The notes under the pieces: generated by a model
What the model saw: the letters and a program-made list of their open reading frames with translations, nothing else
Database searches by the model: none
What the model was told of the DNA's origin: nothing
Program-made: the position numbers and the translations under genes
Shown: positions 12,853-24,130 of the stretch, one piece after another
Layout of the letters: the number at the start of each line of letters is the position of its first letter
Position numbering within the stretch: position 1 is the stretch's first letter
Origin: Antitrichia curtipendula
Lineage: Eukaryota; Streptophyta; Bryopsida; Hypnales; Leucodontaceae
DNA length: 64,000 bases
Assembly (NCBI GenBank): GCA_951230915.1
Contig: OX579636.1
Coordinates: 27,091,567-27,155,566, forward strand
Direction of reading: 5' to 3'

Positions 12853-15546
12853 TGCGTCGAATTTTGGTAGGGAAGAAACAGCGAGCGAGCAATCGACTGT
12901 GCGACGAGTGGTAGTCTTGATCGAGAGACTCGAGATACGGAAATGGAAAGAGTACTGTAGGAAGAGAAAGTTTTATCGGCAATGGGGAAGCAGGGAGAGG
13001 AAGCTTCGGAGGATGACCAACGTGAGAAAGCGGAGGCGAAGGGGGGCTGATGAGATGGGAGCGATGGCGGGCGACACATGGATGACGGACACCGCCAGTC
13101 ACGACGCCGCATGGACCACGCTCCGCCACTCGGCTCTTCCTTTTTTCAGTCACGCTCTTTCCTACGAAGGAGCCGACGCTTGGCAGAAGATTTGGAAAGC
13201 CCAAGCAGTGTTTGGGGAGCAATCAGTTTGAGCCAAACCAGTCAATATCCAAAGTTCTTTGTTATTGCTGGAGGATTATTTATTTATTTATTTATTGGCT
13301 CTCGATTGATTGAATGGGAGGAGATTTTGGTATCGATAGGGGTGTGAACACCCAAAACCGTCAAAATAAGCAATTCAACATAGTTGGAGGCACCTTTTCT
13401 CTAGAAGAAAAAATTATATTTTTGTGGTAATAGCAATTGAAAATCATGAACTTTCAAAAGAATAAATAAATAAATTGGATAAGACATGTAAATACTATGA
13501 ATTTGCAAAGTCAAACTCCATAGGCCACTAGAATCATCACATAGCTTGGTCATAATACTAAAATCTAGAGAATGGAGAATCAACCAATTGCAATTACGTA
13601 TGGAAAATGGTTTAATTTACACTTTGGGAGGCACTTTCAATAGAAGTCTACATGGCAAGAATAGGTATAGAGACGGTTGTGGATTTTTATGGCCAACATT
13701 GGGAACGTCGGCGTTTCTAGCGGAGAACGCACGGATCAGGGAACGTTTTAATTCTTTTAATTCCTTGCAATTCTTGTGAATTTGCACGTCGCTACTTGAA
13801 TTGCGGTTTTAGATCTTGCAGTGGATTCAGATTTCATTGGGTGCTTCGTGAATCTTCGTTGTTTCTACTGGGATGCTCTCTGTTTTTATCTGGGTAAAAT
13901 CATGTCAATGAAAGTGCATGTTGGGCACTTGGTTCTTCCTATTTGGGGTTCCAATTGGGGTTATGTCGTAGCTGCACTGCATTGCTTTGGGATGCCTGTA
14001 ATTAATCATGGGTTCCTTGACGAATTCCTGGGAATTTTTCTTAATTGCAATTAATTTTTGTTATTTTTTTATGTTCGAGCTTGATTTTCGAGGGCAATTT
14101 TAGTTTGTGATGATTTCTTGCTTTCGTGTTCATTCAGTGCTTCCCCAACGAATTGTGTGTGGCGGCAAAATACCAGGATTGCGAGGAGAGAGGAGTCTGG
14201 ATGCTCACCAGTTTCAATTAATTCTGTTGATTTGGGGTTCCAATTTAGCTGTTGTCGTTGGCTAAACCACAGTGTTTGGAAGCTTGTAAGCCTTTATGTC
14301 ATGTTTGTGTGCAACATGTTTCTTCTTTAGGGCTTCCAAAGAATTCTTTCTTGCAATCACCTTATGTTGTTCAAAGTATAGTGTCATAGTAAAAGCAATA
14401 TGAAAGCCAATAAAATAACAATTGCATTTCAACTACAAGAGACAATAGTGTATTATTTGAAACAATTGGGTTTTGGGAGGTGCATACAATTTAGTTCTTT
14501 GTCTTCTAAATCAACAGTCTCAGACTTTTTAATACCCTAAGTCATGTTTCTTTTGCATGTGATGTTCCAACTTCTGTTGTTTCATACACAGGCATCTTTC
14601 TTCTTTTTTTGTAGCCTCCTTGATATTGTTGGATTCCTTCCCTTCTAAGATAGAAGACTTTGTACTGTTGTCGCCTATGTATTCCTTGTCACCATCTTAT
14701 GCTTTGTCGGCATTGTCTTCAATATAACCTTTTTTTAAATTTGGTGGGATAATCCTCTTTTCTTGTTAATTGCAATTATTTGTGACAAAGAATTCAAGAT
14801 CCTCCACTTCATTCATCCAAATACACAATGACAATGAGATTAGCATCACAAAAATCACACTCAAGGACAACTTCATTAGCCTACATAGGATCACTATAAT
14901 TATTAATCACACTAACTAGTATTTTGTCCTTTCTCTCTATTGGGACATTTGTTCATGATGTCTAAAATTCAAATTCATTGCATTCAAGCTTCAAAAGTTA
15001 TAGTGAATGACAAGTTTGTCACACCATATGTGGCAGAAAAAAGGACTGGTGTTTCTAGATATATAGACTTTGTCTACAGATTGGTGCCTAAAACTTGCAT
15101 GTACATGCAAGAGGTAGGATTTTCTTTGTGGAGGTTACATAAGGGCAAACACATAAAAGTCTCTACTTGAAGGCTATGAATAATGTGGTCCTTGGTCAAA
15201 GCTATCACTTGTAGGTATTTATTACTTGCCTACATTTTATATTTCTAACCTCTAAAATCAACCATCTTTTTGTTATTATTGTTTTCATAAATCATGCAAA
15301 TATATAATTTTAACTTACCTTATAATCATTGCATTAGCGGTGGATTTTTTTGCTTGGTCTTCATGAAAATTGAGGTGATATCCAATATCTTATTTCCAAA
15401 GTACATTTTGGCTCATGTCCCTAATAGCTATAGACCACCCTAATTTTCCTTTGTGTTTTTCTCTTGTTCTTTGTTGTGCATTGTTGTGGATGCTTTGGAA
15501 GTACATTGTTGCACTTTTCATCATCAATAATTCAAGGGTGCCATTC
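12853..15546. other. Glutaredoxin upstream region and gene-free spacer
   Basis: 12850-13230 is richer in G+C than its surroundings and contains overlapping ORFs on both strands with no recognisable motif, consistent with a promoter or 5' UTR region. A TTTA microsatellite is at about 13273-13297. 13650-14330 is moderately balanced in composition with short plus-strand ORFs that match nothing I know. 14330-15546 is AT-rich with no gene seen. Confidence 0.4.
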
Positions 15547-16470
15547 TTAACTCCTAAAGGACTGTTTGTCCCCTTAAGGGACAATTTGGGTCCGGGCAGG
15601 TTCCTACAACCTCAATTTTTAGCGAATTTTTTTGAGGATGTGCAATTTTGCGAGAGCGTTGTGGATATATAATTTTTATTTCAATCGGTGACCAGGAGAA
15701 TAAGTTATGGCACAATAAGCCAAAAATAGAGATTGGCAAGCAATATAAAAAATAAAATAAAAAGTCAAAATAAGATACTATTTTATTTCTTCCTAAAACT
15801 ATATAAATTTTTCTACATTGGAAGCTTTGATTCATTATATTTGGACTCGTGATGAAAAAGTTATGAACAATCTTAATTTTTTGGGCAATCTAAGCATCAT
15901 CTTGAAAAAATAACTTACAGGATTCATTTTCTAATGGAATTTTTACAATTTTCCAAAACAAATGTTAAATAGGGTTGTATTTTTTTTGCTAGAACAATCT
16001 CACAATTGGAATTATTGTATTTCAATTTCATCTTAGAGTTATTAATGGCTTAGTTTTTCTCTCAATCTTGAACCTACTTCTACTTAACAATTTTTTAACA
16101 AGTAAAAATTAAGTATTTTTTTCTTGAATTTTTTTCCCTAGATTCTAAACTCATGTATTCAACATAAAAACTTACAAAATTAAATTTGGTAGTACAAAAA
16201 ATTTAAGTTAAGAAGATTCAAAGTGAAAATATCTAGTCAAGTAAGGTGCAAAAATACTTGTTTTCTTTACTTTGGATGCAGATATCTTGCAATCTATGTG
16301 GTCAAAGTTTCTGAAATTTCTTGCATACATTTTTCTACTAGTCTATTATAAGATCCTATGGTTAGATATGAAAAAAAAAACAATTTTTAAATTTTTTTGC
16401 TATTTGCAATAGAAGTGGCAGTTTTGAATGTATTTTGATGGAGAAAAGGCCTTGGTCCTTTAGGGGTTAA
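15547..16470 (+). mobile_element. TTAA-flanked element, family C copy 1
   Basis: 924 bp from TTAACTCCTAAAGGAC to GTCCTTTAGGGGTTAA, near-perfect inverted termini. The interior matches 56357-56956 in the same orientation: a TATAATTTTTATTTCAAT stretch, GGGCAATCTAAGCATC, CAAATATCTTGCAATCTA-like sequence, and the end GATGGAGAAAAGGCCTTGG. No transposase ORF. Confidence 0.8.
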
Positions 16471-17056
16471 ATTCAAAAGCTCAGGTGTCGTCTTTCCATG
16501 TGTTTTTATTTTTTTTTGTAGATATGTATACTAAATGCATAGAATAATTGAATGCAATTTCCTTAGTGTTCAAAGTAATGCTATACTTGTACAAGCTTTT
16601 CATAGACCTTGATGTTGCATACATATTGACAATGTCTACAAATTGGATTGAGCTTCTAAGTGAATATAAGTCTACGTTCACTTTTCTTTCCTATGAATTG
16701 TAATTACACATATCTGGAGCGTGGGTTTCTTGAGTGGGAAAAAATTTCCATGTACAGAAATAGAATTTGGAAGGTTTTTATAATTTTCAGATTTTTTTGG
16801 GTCAAAACATAATTACCATAAATTTTTTAGCTGAAGATTCTTTTCAACCCATACTGGGTGTATAGGTCTTCCTATTTCCAACTAAGGGTTGGTTGCAGCA
16901 TCAAGAGACTTGCTGGAACTACGCCAAAATTGATCACTATTCATCTCTACTTGCATAGAAAGAGAGCACCCTACACTACCAAAATGGGGGGTGATCAGGA
17001 ATGGGTTGGCTCCCATAGTCCATGTTCATTGATGAAGTCTTCAATGCTACATTAAA
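16471..17056. other. AT-rich spacer with an old dispersed repeat
   Basis: 16735-16910 resembles 29885-30060 in the same orientation (ATTACCATAAATTTTTTAG against ATTACTATGAATTTTTTGAG, then TGGTGTATAGGTCTTCC-like sequence). GGAATGGGTTGGCTCCC at 16999-17015 is complementary to the GGCAACCCATTCC stretch at 29823. A remnant mobile element is likely. No gene. Confidence 0.4.
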
Positions 17057-17176
17057 ATATGTTTGCACTTGGTGTTAAGGATGATGTTTGCAATGTGAAT
17101 CTAGACTAAAAGTAGGTCTAAATTTGTTCCTAAGACCCTCAAGAACAATACTCTCAAACACCAAGTGCAAACATAC
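17057..17176. mobile_element. Short inverted-repeat element (MITE-like)
   Basis: ATATGTTTGCACTTGGTGTT at 17057-17076 and AACACCAAGTGCAAACATA at 17157-17175 are exact inverted repeats enclosing about 80 bp. Target duplications cannot be assigned with certainty. No coding capacity. Confidence 0.6.
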
Positions 17177-18259
17177 CTTTAGAGGAAGTGCTCATATCAT
17201 TTATGTTAATTCTCTTCATCAGAATCACCTCTTGTAGTGTTAAGTATTAAGAGTTTTGGGTCTAGGGTACAGTGTGGAGTGTACAGCTTTTCAAGGTTTC
17301 AAGGTTTGAGGTTTGACTGTGAAGTGTCTGTGGCTGAAGTTCAAATCCGAAATTCAAAGTTCAGGAAATTACAACTTGAATTTCAACGTAGCATAACCGT
17401 GTCAGAGCGGAAATTGATAAGGCCACAATTTCCACTCCTGGTTCCAAAGCTTATTTAGGTCCAAAATCTAAGGCCACCTGCATCACATTCTCCTCTGAAC
17501 ATCACGGGTCTTCCTTCGAAGTTCACATCATCTCAGTTTTCAAAGGCCATACTGGCTTCACACAAAACCTGAGGTCACAGAGATGATTGTTTCTGTGAAG
17601 CACAAAGCATCATTCACTATAAGTAACGTACCCTTCTTCAGATTAAATTGTATCAAGTTATGTGGGTTTCAGCAGCCGTAGAAACCAAGTATTTAGAACA
17701 TTCATTCAAGCACATCGCTCATCTTCACAATGGCCCAACGTGACAATTGCTGATATTTATAGCCGATAGAATTGATGCGCTGAGTTTCAAATAACGAAAT
17801 AATTAATGCTGAAATAATTCAAGGCTGTCCAAGCAATTCTGCAGGCAAAGAATGCTTGCTCCCTTCACTAGGTAACTCGAGGCTAATTTCGGGGCTCCTC
17901 TAAGTTGATGTACTAATACAGTAATGGAATGGACACCACATTACTACCCCTGTTGTAATTAGAGAGAAGAACCTATCACCACTTGGGTCCCAATTCTGTC
18001 ACCTACAAAATACTGACTCCGATTCCACCTTACCTTAGTTTGTTCATAACCTCTTGTTGAGGTGAGAATGAAATTTGGAAGAATTAGAGGAGTCGTGAAA
18101 ATGGATGACAATAAGGGTCGTTTCACAATCCTCAATGGATGGTACGAGGCTTGTACAATATTGCTAAAAAACATTTCGTCTCATGGCAACCAAAAAAGAA
18201 GGTGTCACCTGCTTACTAAGTAGATGACACTTGGTTTGGGTAACCAGAGCGTTTGACAT
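17177..18259. other. Spacer without a recognised gene
   Basis: Short ORFs only. No family motif seen on either strand. Confidence 0.4.
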
Positions 18260-18340
18260 TTAACCCCTAAAGGACGGAGCCCATGACCGTGTAGTCAAAT
18301 TTTTGTACGTTGAACGGACACTTGGTCTTTTAGGGGTTAA
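18260..18340. mobile_element. 81-bp TTAA-flanked mini-element D
   Basis: Left end TTAACCCCTAAAGGACGGAG and right end CTTGGTCTTTTAGGGGTTAA pair with few mismatches, with TTAA at 18260-18263 and 18337-18340. It is the smallest member of the TTAA group, essentially two termini back to back. It sits 25 bp beyond the eIF2-alpha pseudogene stop. Confidence 0.8.
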
Positions 18341-18364
18341 GAGGTTGCATACAAACATCTCTCA

Positions 18365-20230
18365 TTAACTTATGGAACGAGCAGAGACACACAGGGCAAG
18401 TACCACTCGTAGTGCTTCTTTGACGAGAAGCTTTCCTTTGTGCTTCTCAATCTCATTCGAACAAGCTTTTATAGCTGTTTTCAATACTGCAATACCAAGA
18501 TCCTGCCATGGCAAGTATAATAAAAGCTCAGAAACCCGCCCCAGACATTACACAAAGATTGCACTACCAATCATCTAAAAACATGCTCTTCGATGACTAA
18601 CCATCAGGGAAATGTAATTGCACCAAATATAAAAGACTAAGAACCAATGACGAACTTTCCAACGAACATCAGACAGCTTAGGAAATGGATGTAACAAAGC
18701 TAAATCCTCATTCAAAATATAGATAAAGAATAAACCCTAAACCTTTTCTCATTGCATCCTGAAAAGAATGTACAGAAGAACATGATTTAAGTGGTATTTA
18801 GGAAATCAATTGAGTGCTATCAAGGTGAGATGAGTACCGGTGATAGACGATGCGGTTCACTTGTTGACAAAGACCATTATTACAGAAACGTAACCATCAA
18901 CCAACACACACAAATGCAGCAACATCGAAAACCAGAACCCTGATGTAACTGCAGCAATTGAATCTCATTATGCACAAAACTCCATCGAACTGAAAGCATT
19001 TCAGCTCTATATCCGACTCTTCAGTGGCTAGCCTTCATCGATCAGCCTCGTAATATTCTTGATAAAAGCATCTTCACTGCTTCAGTCATTGCTGGCACTG
19101 TCTTGGTTACCTGCTTTATCAAAAAGAGACACCAAAAAGCCATTAGTATACACCAAAAAGGAATAGAAATCCATGCAAAGAAAATATTGTTTTAGCACAT
19201 TTTTCATAAACTGTTAGATATCAATGTGTTGTTTCCGACTTGCCTCTTCTTTACCGTCCATTTCCTTCACTTCCTTGGTGAGCCCATTGAGAATCGTACG
19301 GGGATCAGTGGCAACCAGTGACTTGAACACAGTGGCAACCACCAATTAAGTCAGTCCCAACGTAACTTGTCTGAACAGTAGAATAAATGAAAATGAAAAT
19401 GAAAAGATTGTTTAAAACCTAGAAAATCTAACTTACATCCGGGTCACATTGTGAAGAAACAACTCGCTATTCAAGAAATTGAATTAATGAACACTCAATA
19501 GTAGTCACCACATGTCATCACAAACCAAAAATTAGCACAAATGATGCGCAGCTATCTTTGCAACCTGTTCGGATAACAATTCCTGAACAATACCTTAGAT
19601 CTATGCTGAACTGCACCAACGACAATCCCCACAACTCTGTGCTCACCTCAAAAGCATGTCCATAATTATGGTCAGGCAACATGACTGTAGAGGTCCTGTA
19701 GAAAAAATCACGTGATGAAGTGCCCATCAATAATTCTTAAAGTGCACTTAAACTAATAATTGTAAACAGTTTCATGTCAGATTATAAAGAGACATTCTTG
19801 GCTCAAAAGACTCAGTTGATCTCGAACCTAGGTCAAAGTGACGATTCAAGAAACCCCAGCGAAACCATTGCAGAAATTCTCGCTTCTACATTACCTCCAA
19901 GTTAGTCATTCCATAGTGTCAGTAACAATTCACATAAACGAAGTGCACCAAGTTTCACTTATTGTAACCCTAAACCCTAAACCCTAAAAAAATTCAAAAA
20001 AACATAACCCGCAACATCCTCCTCGGACACCCAGCCTTTGCTTGTCCACTCTGAGAATCACGACAAGCTGTTGCCGTCTAACGTTAATCAAGCTACTGAT
20101 ACTTCGACGTGCAACCTCCCAGAGCAGAATCATAACACTCGACATTATTTTATTCAAGGAGTCCAAAGTAATGCACCCTATTTCGAAGATAGTTTTCAAC
20201 TTCCGTCCCTAAAAAAAATCTAAATGGATT
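18365..20230 (-). pseudogene. eIF2-alpha (translation initiation factor 2 alpha subunit) pseudogene
   Basis: Collinear fragments on the minus strand match conserved eIF2-alpha pieces in order. S1-domain part: LLE, stop, NNVE, then MILLWEVARR and SISSLINVRRQQLVVILRVD (about 20170-20040), then VSEEDVAG. Middle: YGHAFE (about 19648), TDPRTILNGLTKEVKEMDG (about 19300) and VTKTVPAMTEAVK (19110). C-terminal: ELKCFQFDGVLC (about 18990) and LGIAVLKTAIKACSNEIEKH (about 18495-18440). Breaks: a stop in the LLEYNN-type motif, frameshifts before MILL, after RVDK, before YGHAFE and after MTEAVK, and several stops downstream. Intron-like gaps between fragments, some with intact acceptors (GCAG before VTKTVP), indicate a duplicated rather than a retroposed copy. 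The break between KEE and VTKTV starts with GC instead of GT. The intact family protein delivers initiator tRNA to the 40S ribosome. Confidence 0.85.
19964..19989 (-). repeat. Short plant-type telomeric repeat tract
   Basis: GTAACCCTAAACCCTAAACCCTAAA holds three consecutive CCCTAAA units. Such telo-box clusters occur at plant interstitial sites and in promoters of translation genes. Here the tract lies inside the eIF2-alpha pseudogene. Confidence 0.85.
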
Positions 20231-21535
20231 CTCCACAAAAAAACTTGCTAATTCTCCAATTTCATACTCGTTTACTGAAGTGAAACTGAAGTGCAACCTT
20301 AGCATTGAAATGAAGGCTTTCAAGGTTAGAGTTGCAAGATGCATGACCTTCTACATCCGTAAGCGTCGGTGTCAAGGGAGCTAAGAGTGAGCTATGTCGT
20401 TATCACTTTAAGTTCTGAAACAGCAAGGCTCATTGGGTTTCAAGCTGCTATTCCAGTTTCAGGGGTTGGAGGACAGTTGCTGCTGAGATTTAGAAATTTT
20501 AAGAAAGAAATTGCAACTATTTTTGCCAGGTTTTACAGGAAATATGTTGAAGTTTTGTTGCAATTGCTAGAAATTGCATTATATCTTCCAAAATCACAAA
20601 AGATATTATGCAAAATTTTCCAGAATTCGTAAGCTGAGGCTAAATTCTTTGAGCCACCCCAGCGAAAAACGAAGGGCTGCCTAACTTCATTGCAGATGAA
20701 TCCCAACTTAATAGGGAGCAGAACCTTCCAAATTGAAGTCTGTTCGCTCCAATTACTTTCATATCCAAGCTATGTATGTATTTGTATTCCTTGGAGCAGG
20801 CAAGCAATCATGCTCATTCTGGACAACCAATTAAACTGCAATTCACTGTTTCCGAATGGTACATTCCAAAATGCACTCTCAGCAATTTTTTAAGCTTGAT
20901 GTGGTCCCCTAAAATGAGGAATTGGTCAGGAATTCAGGACTGCAAGTTTTCCTACTATTATGCACTCATTCTCTTAAGGAACTTCTCAGCTTTGCAGACC
21001 AATTGTGAACTGTGCAGGACTTACTGGAATCCTTGAATAGTATTGGTCTAAAGCTTCAGTTAAGACCCGTTTGCATCTGTTTCACCAAGAGGCTTCGCTC
21101 ATTGGGTGGCGGAGTGGGGTTTCCAGATGTTCTTGCAATGAAAGTTCTTCATCTGTTATGTAGAATTAGAATGGATCCAATGAATGCAGTATTATTTTCA
21201 AACTTTGATAAATATTGGAGAACATCCCATTCTCATTTCAAATTTTTTACTGACTTGGTTGCAATTCAAGCTGATCCAGGTTCTACAATTCTAGCGACAT
21301 CAATCTTCACCGGAAAACAGCGTGACGTAATTTACAGGAAAAGATTTTAAAAGAAACCGTTCGAAGTTCTCTATACATGCTTAAAATGGCACATGCGCTC
21401 AGCAAGGGCTCTTAATTTGCTCATTCACTATTTTGAGGAGATAGTAAAAAAGGACTTGTGTCTGCAGTTTTGCAAGACACAAATGCTCTACTAGGTACTT
21501 GGAAAACTCGCTTCATTATTGCTCCAAAGACTGAG
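20231..21535 (+). other. Decayed coding-like sequence, unidentified
   Basis: Plus-strand ORF pieces at 20369-20632, 20776-21036 and 21012-21350, and a further piece near 21397-21480 (RALNLLIHYFEEIVKKD), read like protein (balanced composition, IRMDPMNAVLFSNFDKYW, KYVEVLLQLLEIAL). They change frame and hit stops, for example after FTGKQRDVIYRKRF. I do not recognise the family. A broken gene with helical-repeat-like segments is the simplest reading; it is inference only. Confidence 0.35.
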
Positions 21536-21540
21536 CTATG

Positions 21541-21645
21541 ACACCATGTTTGTACACAGTTTGTAAATAGTCACCATGTTTGTACACAGTTTGTACATAG
21601 TCACCATGTTTGTACACAGCCATGGTACAAACATGGTGACAGTCA
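21541..21645 (+). repeat. 34-bp tandem repeat with inverted tail
   Basis: CACCATGTTTGTACACAG occurs three times at about 34-bp spacing from 21541, followed by GGTACAAACATGGTGAC as the complement, so the last unit can fold back on the array. It lies about 200 bp beyond the 3' end of the caspase-like gene. Confidence 0.85.
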
Positions 21646-21844
21646 AAACTGAGAAAAGAGGGATGTACCTATGCTGAATACTCCCCCTGTCCTCAAACTT
21701 TTCTTTTTTTTTGGTTTTCCTCACTGGGACATACATTTCAACGATGAAAAACTTACTACACATTCAACAAATGAAGACAGCAAATAGTGTAAACAATACT
21801 ACAAATGCATGGGGAGCTCTGTCCACTGATCTAAAACTAAATCA

Positions 21845-23407
21845 CTACCTCCTGCCACTAGTCTCTCCTGCACCACTACTAGTCTCTCCTGCACCACTGC
21901 TAGCCTCTCCTGTAGCAGATTTTGCTCTAAAACTCTCTACATATAGGCAAAGGTTGATTTTCAACCACTCAACATCAACTTTTGCCCTGCATGCACTCCA
22001 AGCAACATAAACAGGAGGTTTCGTGTATCGATATGCTCGGGGGGTCATTTGAGGGGGATCACCAAACGGCATAACAGAAACCACCACATGAAGAAATGGG
22101 GAAAGCTCCAAACCTCTGTTCTCCCATTGCTTGAAGTTGGAAATTGAACTCACCCGAGGAATTCTCAAAAAGTTGAGAATTTTTTGAGCTCTCTGATCCT
22201 CCCGACATCTGTACCTCAACAAAAGATCTAACTTCTCCAGTTGATCCTTGGAGGCCATGCCCTTGCGATACAATTGCGCCAATCGAAAAACCTGGATATT
22301 GCTAGCTGCATTCGGCAATCCAGGATTGCATGTAGTAAAATACTCCATTAAACGAGGCAGTCTTCGTGAGAGTGGATCCTTCAACATCGAGGAGCCACCA
22401 GTAAAGTGAACATCTGGATCTGCCACAGAATCTGCCGTTGGGTTCGCAGGAACTCTCTCCCGTCTTGAAGACAAATTCTCACCCTCCACATTGTAACATA
22501 GCACTTCCCTAGTGTGCTTCTCCCAAATATCTTCCTCTGGCACAGATACAGTGGGCACAGGGTGAAATAGAAACATTTCTTGAACACGTTGTTTGATTTT
22601 CTCGCTCCATCTCCTAAATGTGTCATCCTCTTGGACCTCCTCGTCAGTCACCCATATTCCAAGTCTGCTGAGTTCATACCATATTGCTCCCCAAAAATAA
22701 CCACCTCGACACTTTTGAGATTCAGAAAGTGGAAACGATAAAGACTCCTCATCACATGAACTGGCAGCCACCCGCGTCCCAATTGGGGTGCCCCTGTGCC
22801 ACACCCCTGAATAGCACGCTGAAGTGATCAACGTCACTGGATGTCGACCAGATAGGGGCTGCAATAGATGGTTCACCTCCTCAGCAGTCAATAAGCCAGA
22901 ATTGTCAGACGCATCAGCTCCCACCAAAATCGCTGAAGAATTCTCTTTCTCTCCATGGGCAAAAATCAAAAGTAGCAACCTATCCTCAACATCCATAGAG
23001 GATGTCATCTCCTCAAGTTTACTTTTGAACTCTGCAATTAAATTGTAGGAGGGGCATACGCTATAGAATTTGGCGTCTTGTTCTGAAAAGACGACTGTCC
23101 TCTCCCCCTTGGGATGACCCCAAAGGTAGGGTCCCCATACTCCTACCTCCTCCAAAAGATCGACAGAAGTTAACCAACATTGCTCGTCCACGATGTCTCC
23201 ATAAAGCAAATGAGCCAAGGCAAAGTCACTAGCAAACCAGCCATCATCGTCTTCTGGACTTGCTTCAGGAGGCCCCAACAACCCTAGTAAGAAAATGCGC
23301 CCGCTCTTACAGCTCTCACTCACACCAACTTTCAAAGTTGGCATCATGTCCTGAAGATGACTCAACCAGGATTCCTCCATTGTTCCTGCATCAAGAAAAA
23401 TACCCAT
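21845..23407 (-). CDS. Uncharacterised caspase-fold-like protein (putative cysteine peptidase)
   Basis: One uninterrupted ORF of 520 residues. A hydrophobic strand followed by His-Gly (RLLLLIFAHGE, His about 151) and a second strand followed by Cys (VTLITSACYSG, Cys about 198), spaced 47 residues, match the His/Cys dyad layout of clan CD peptidases (caspase, metacaspase, legumain). The order of elements and the SACYSG motif are closer to uncharacterised fungal proteins I recall than to plant metacaspases, which have DSCHSG. The N-terminal 9 codons include a good splice acceptor (TTTTCTTGATGCAG), so translation may begin at MEESWL (23380) after a 5' UTR intron. The C-terminal half (about 300-500) has no motif I know and ends in a SSGAGETSSGAGE repeat. 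No signal peptide or membrane segment is seen. Proteolysis is an inference from the dyad only. Confidence 0.75.
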   Translation of the reverse strand: MGIFLDAGTMEESWLSHLQDMMPTLKVGVSESCKSGRIFLLGLLGPPEASPEDDDGWFASDFALAHLLYGDIVDEQCWLTSVDLLEEVGVWGPYLWGHPKGERTVVFSEQDAKFYSVCPSYNLIAEFKSKLEEMTSSMDVEDRLLLLIFAHGEKENSSAILVGADASDNSGLLTAEEVNHLLQPLSGRHPVTLITSACYSGVWHRGTPIGTRVAASSCDEESLSFPLSESQKCRGGYFWGAIWYELSRLGIWVTDEEVQEDDTFRRWSEKIKQRVQEMFLFHPVPTVSVPEEDIWEKHTREVLCYNVEGENLSSRRERVPANPTADSVADPDVHFTGGSSMLKDPLSRRLPRLMEYFTTCNPGLPNAASNIQVFRLAQLYRKGMASKDQLEKLDLLLRYRCREDQRAQKILNFLRIPRVSSISNFKQWENRGLELSPFLHVVVSVMPFGDPPQMTPRAYRYTKPPVYVAWSACRAKVDVEWLKINLCLYVESFRAKSATGEASSGAGETSSGAGETSGRR

Positions 23408-23588
23408 ATTAATCCATATTGCTCCAACAAAGTAGCCAAAGACTAAAACAACACGGATCTACAACATCCGCACAGTAGAGTCACCACAATCAACCAACCC
23501 AAATCTACATGAAAACTCGAAAGCCCTCCAACTAAAACCAACAGTAGCTCAAGAAAGCTCAACACTTGTAAAAATCCTTTCACCAATT
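23408..23588. other. Upstream region of the caspase-like gene
   Basis: No ORF. Likely 5' UTR intron or promoter on the minus strand; nothing specific can be marked. Confidence 0.35.
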
Positions 23589-24130
23589 GTACCAAAGCCT
23601 AAACCAATACAAAAACAAATTGTGCACAAAAAGCAAATGACATGCATAAGAAATGCACCTGGAGCGTGAGAGAATCCAAATTGCAACAACAGATCCAAAG
23701 CAAGAGAGGAACCGGGTCGGACAACTTCTATAGACCGTGGTTACAGGGGCGGGGCTGGGCTGGACAAGGTTACCTACAGCAAGCAAACACTGATATTAAT
23801 CCGTATTGCTCCACAAGTGACAAAGGAGCCTAAAGTACATCACAAAGAAGTAAAAAGTACGAAACAAAGGAGCCAAACAACAGTTGCAACAAACCCTAAA
23901 TCAATACAAAAAAAATTCTACACGAAAAGCAAATGACATGTGTAAGAAACACACCTGGAGCGTGAAAGAATCCAAACTGCGACAGCAGATCCGATGCAAG
24001 AAAGGAATCGAGCAGGACAACTTCTATAGACCATGGTTGCAGGGGTTGGGTTGGGCAAGGTTACCTACAACAAACAAAACATAGATATTAATCCATATTC
24101 CTAAAGTACGTCACAAAAAGTAAAAAGTAT
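23589..24130. repeat. Tandem duplication of about 300 bp upstream of the caspase-like gene
   Basis: GCAAATGACATG...CACCTGGAGCGTGA and ACAACTTCTATAGACC...AAGGTTACCTACA occur in the first copy (about 23630-23780) and again in the second (about 23928-24070) with many substitutions. Both copies contain ATTAATCC(G/A)TATT, which also occurs just upstream of the ORF (23408-23418), so the duplicated segment may derive from the gene's own 5' region. Confidence 0.75.

Noticed and set aside
12824..13231. Overlapping ORFs upstream of glutaredoxin as genes
   Set aside because: Both strands are open only because the segment is GC-rich. It includes the 31-bp triplicate, and no motif is seen.
19964..19989. 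Telomere or chromosome end
   Set aside because: Only three heptamer units, embedded in a pseudogene with genes on both sides.
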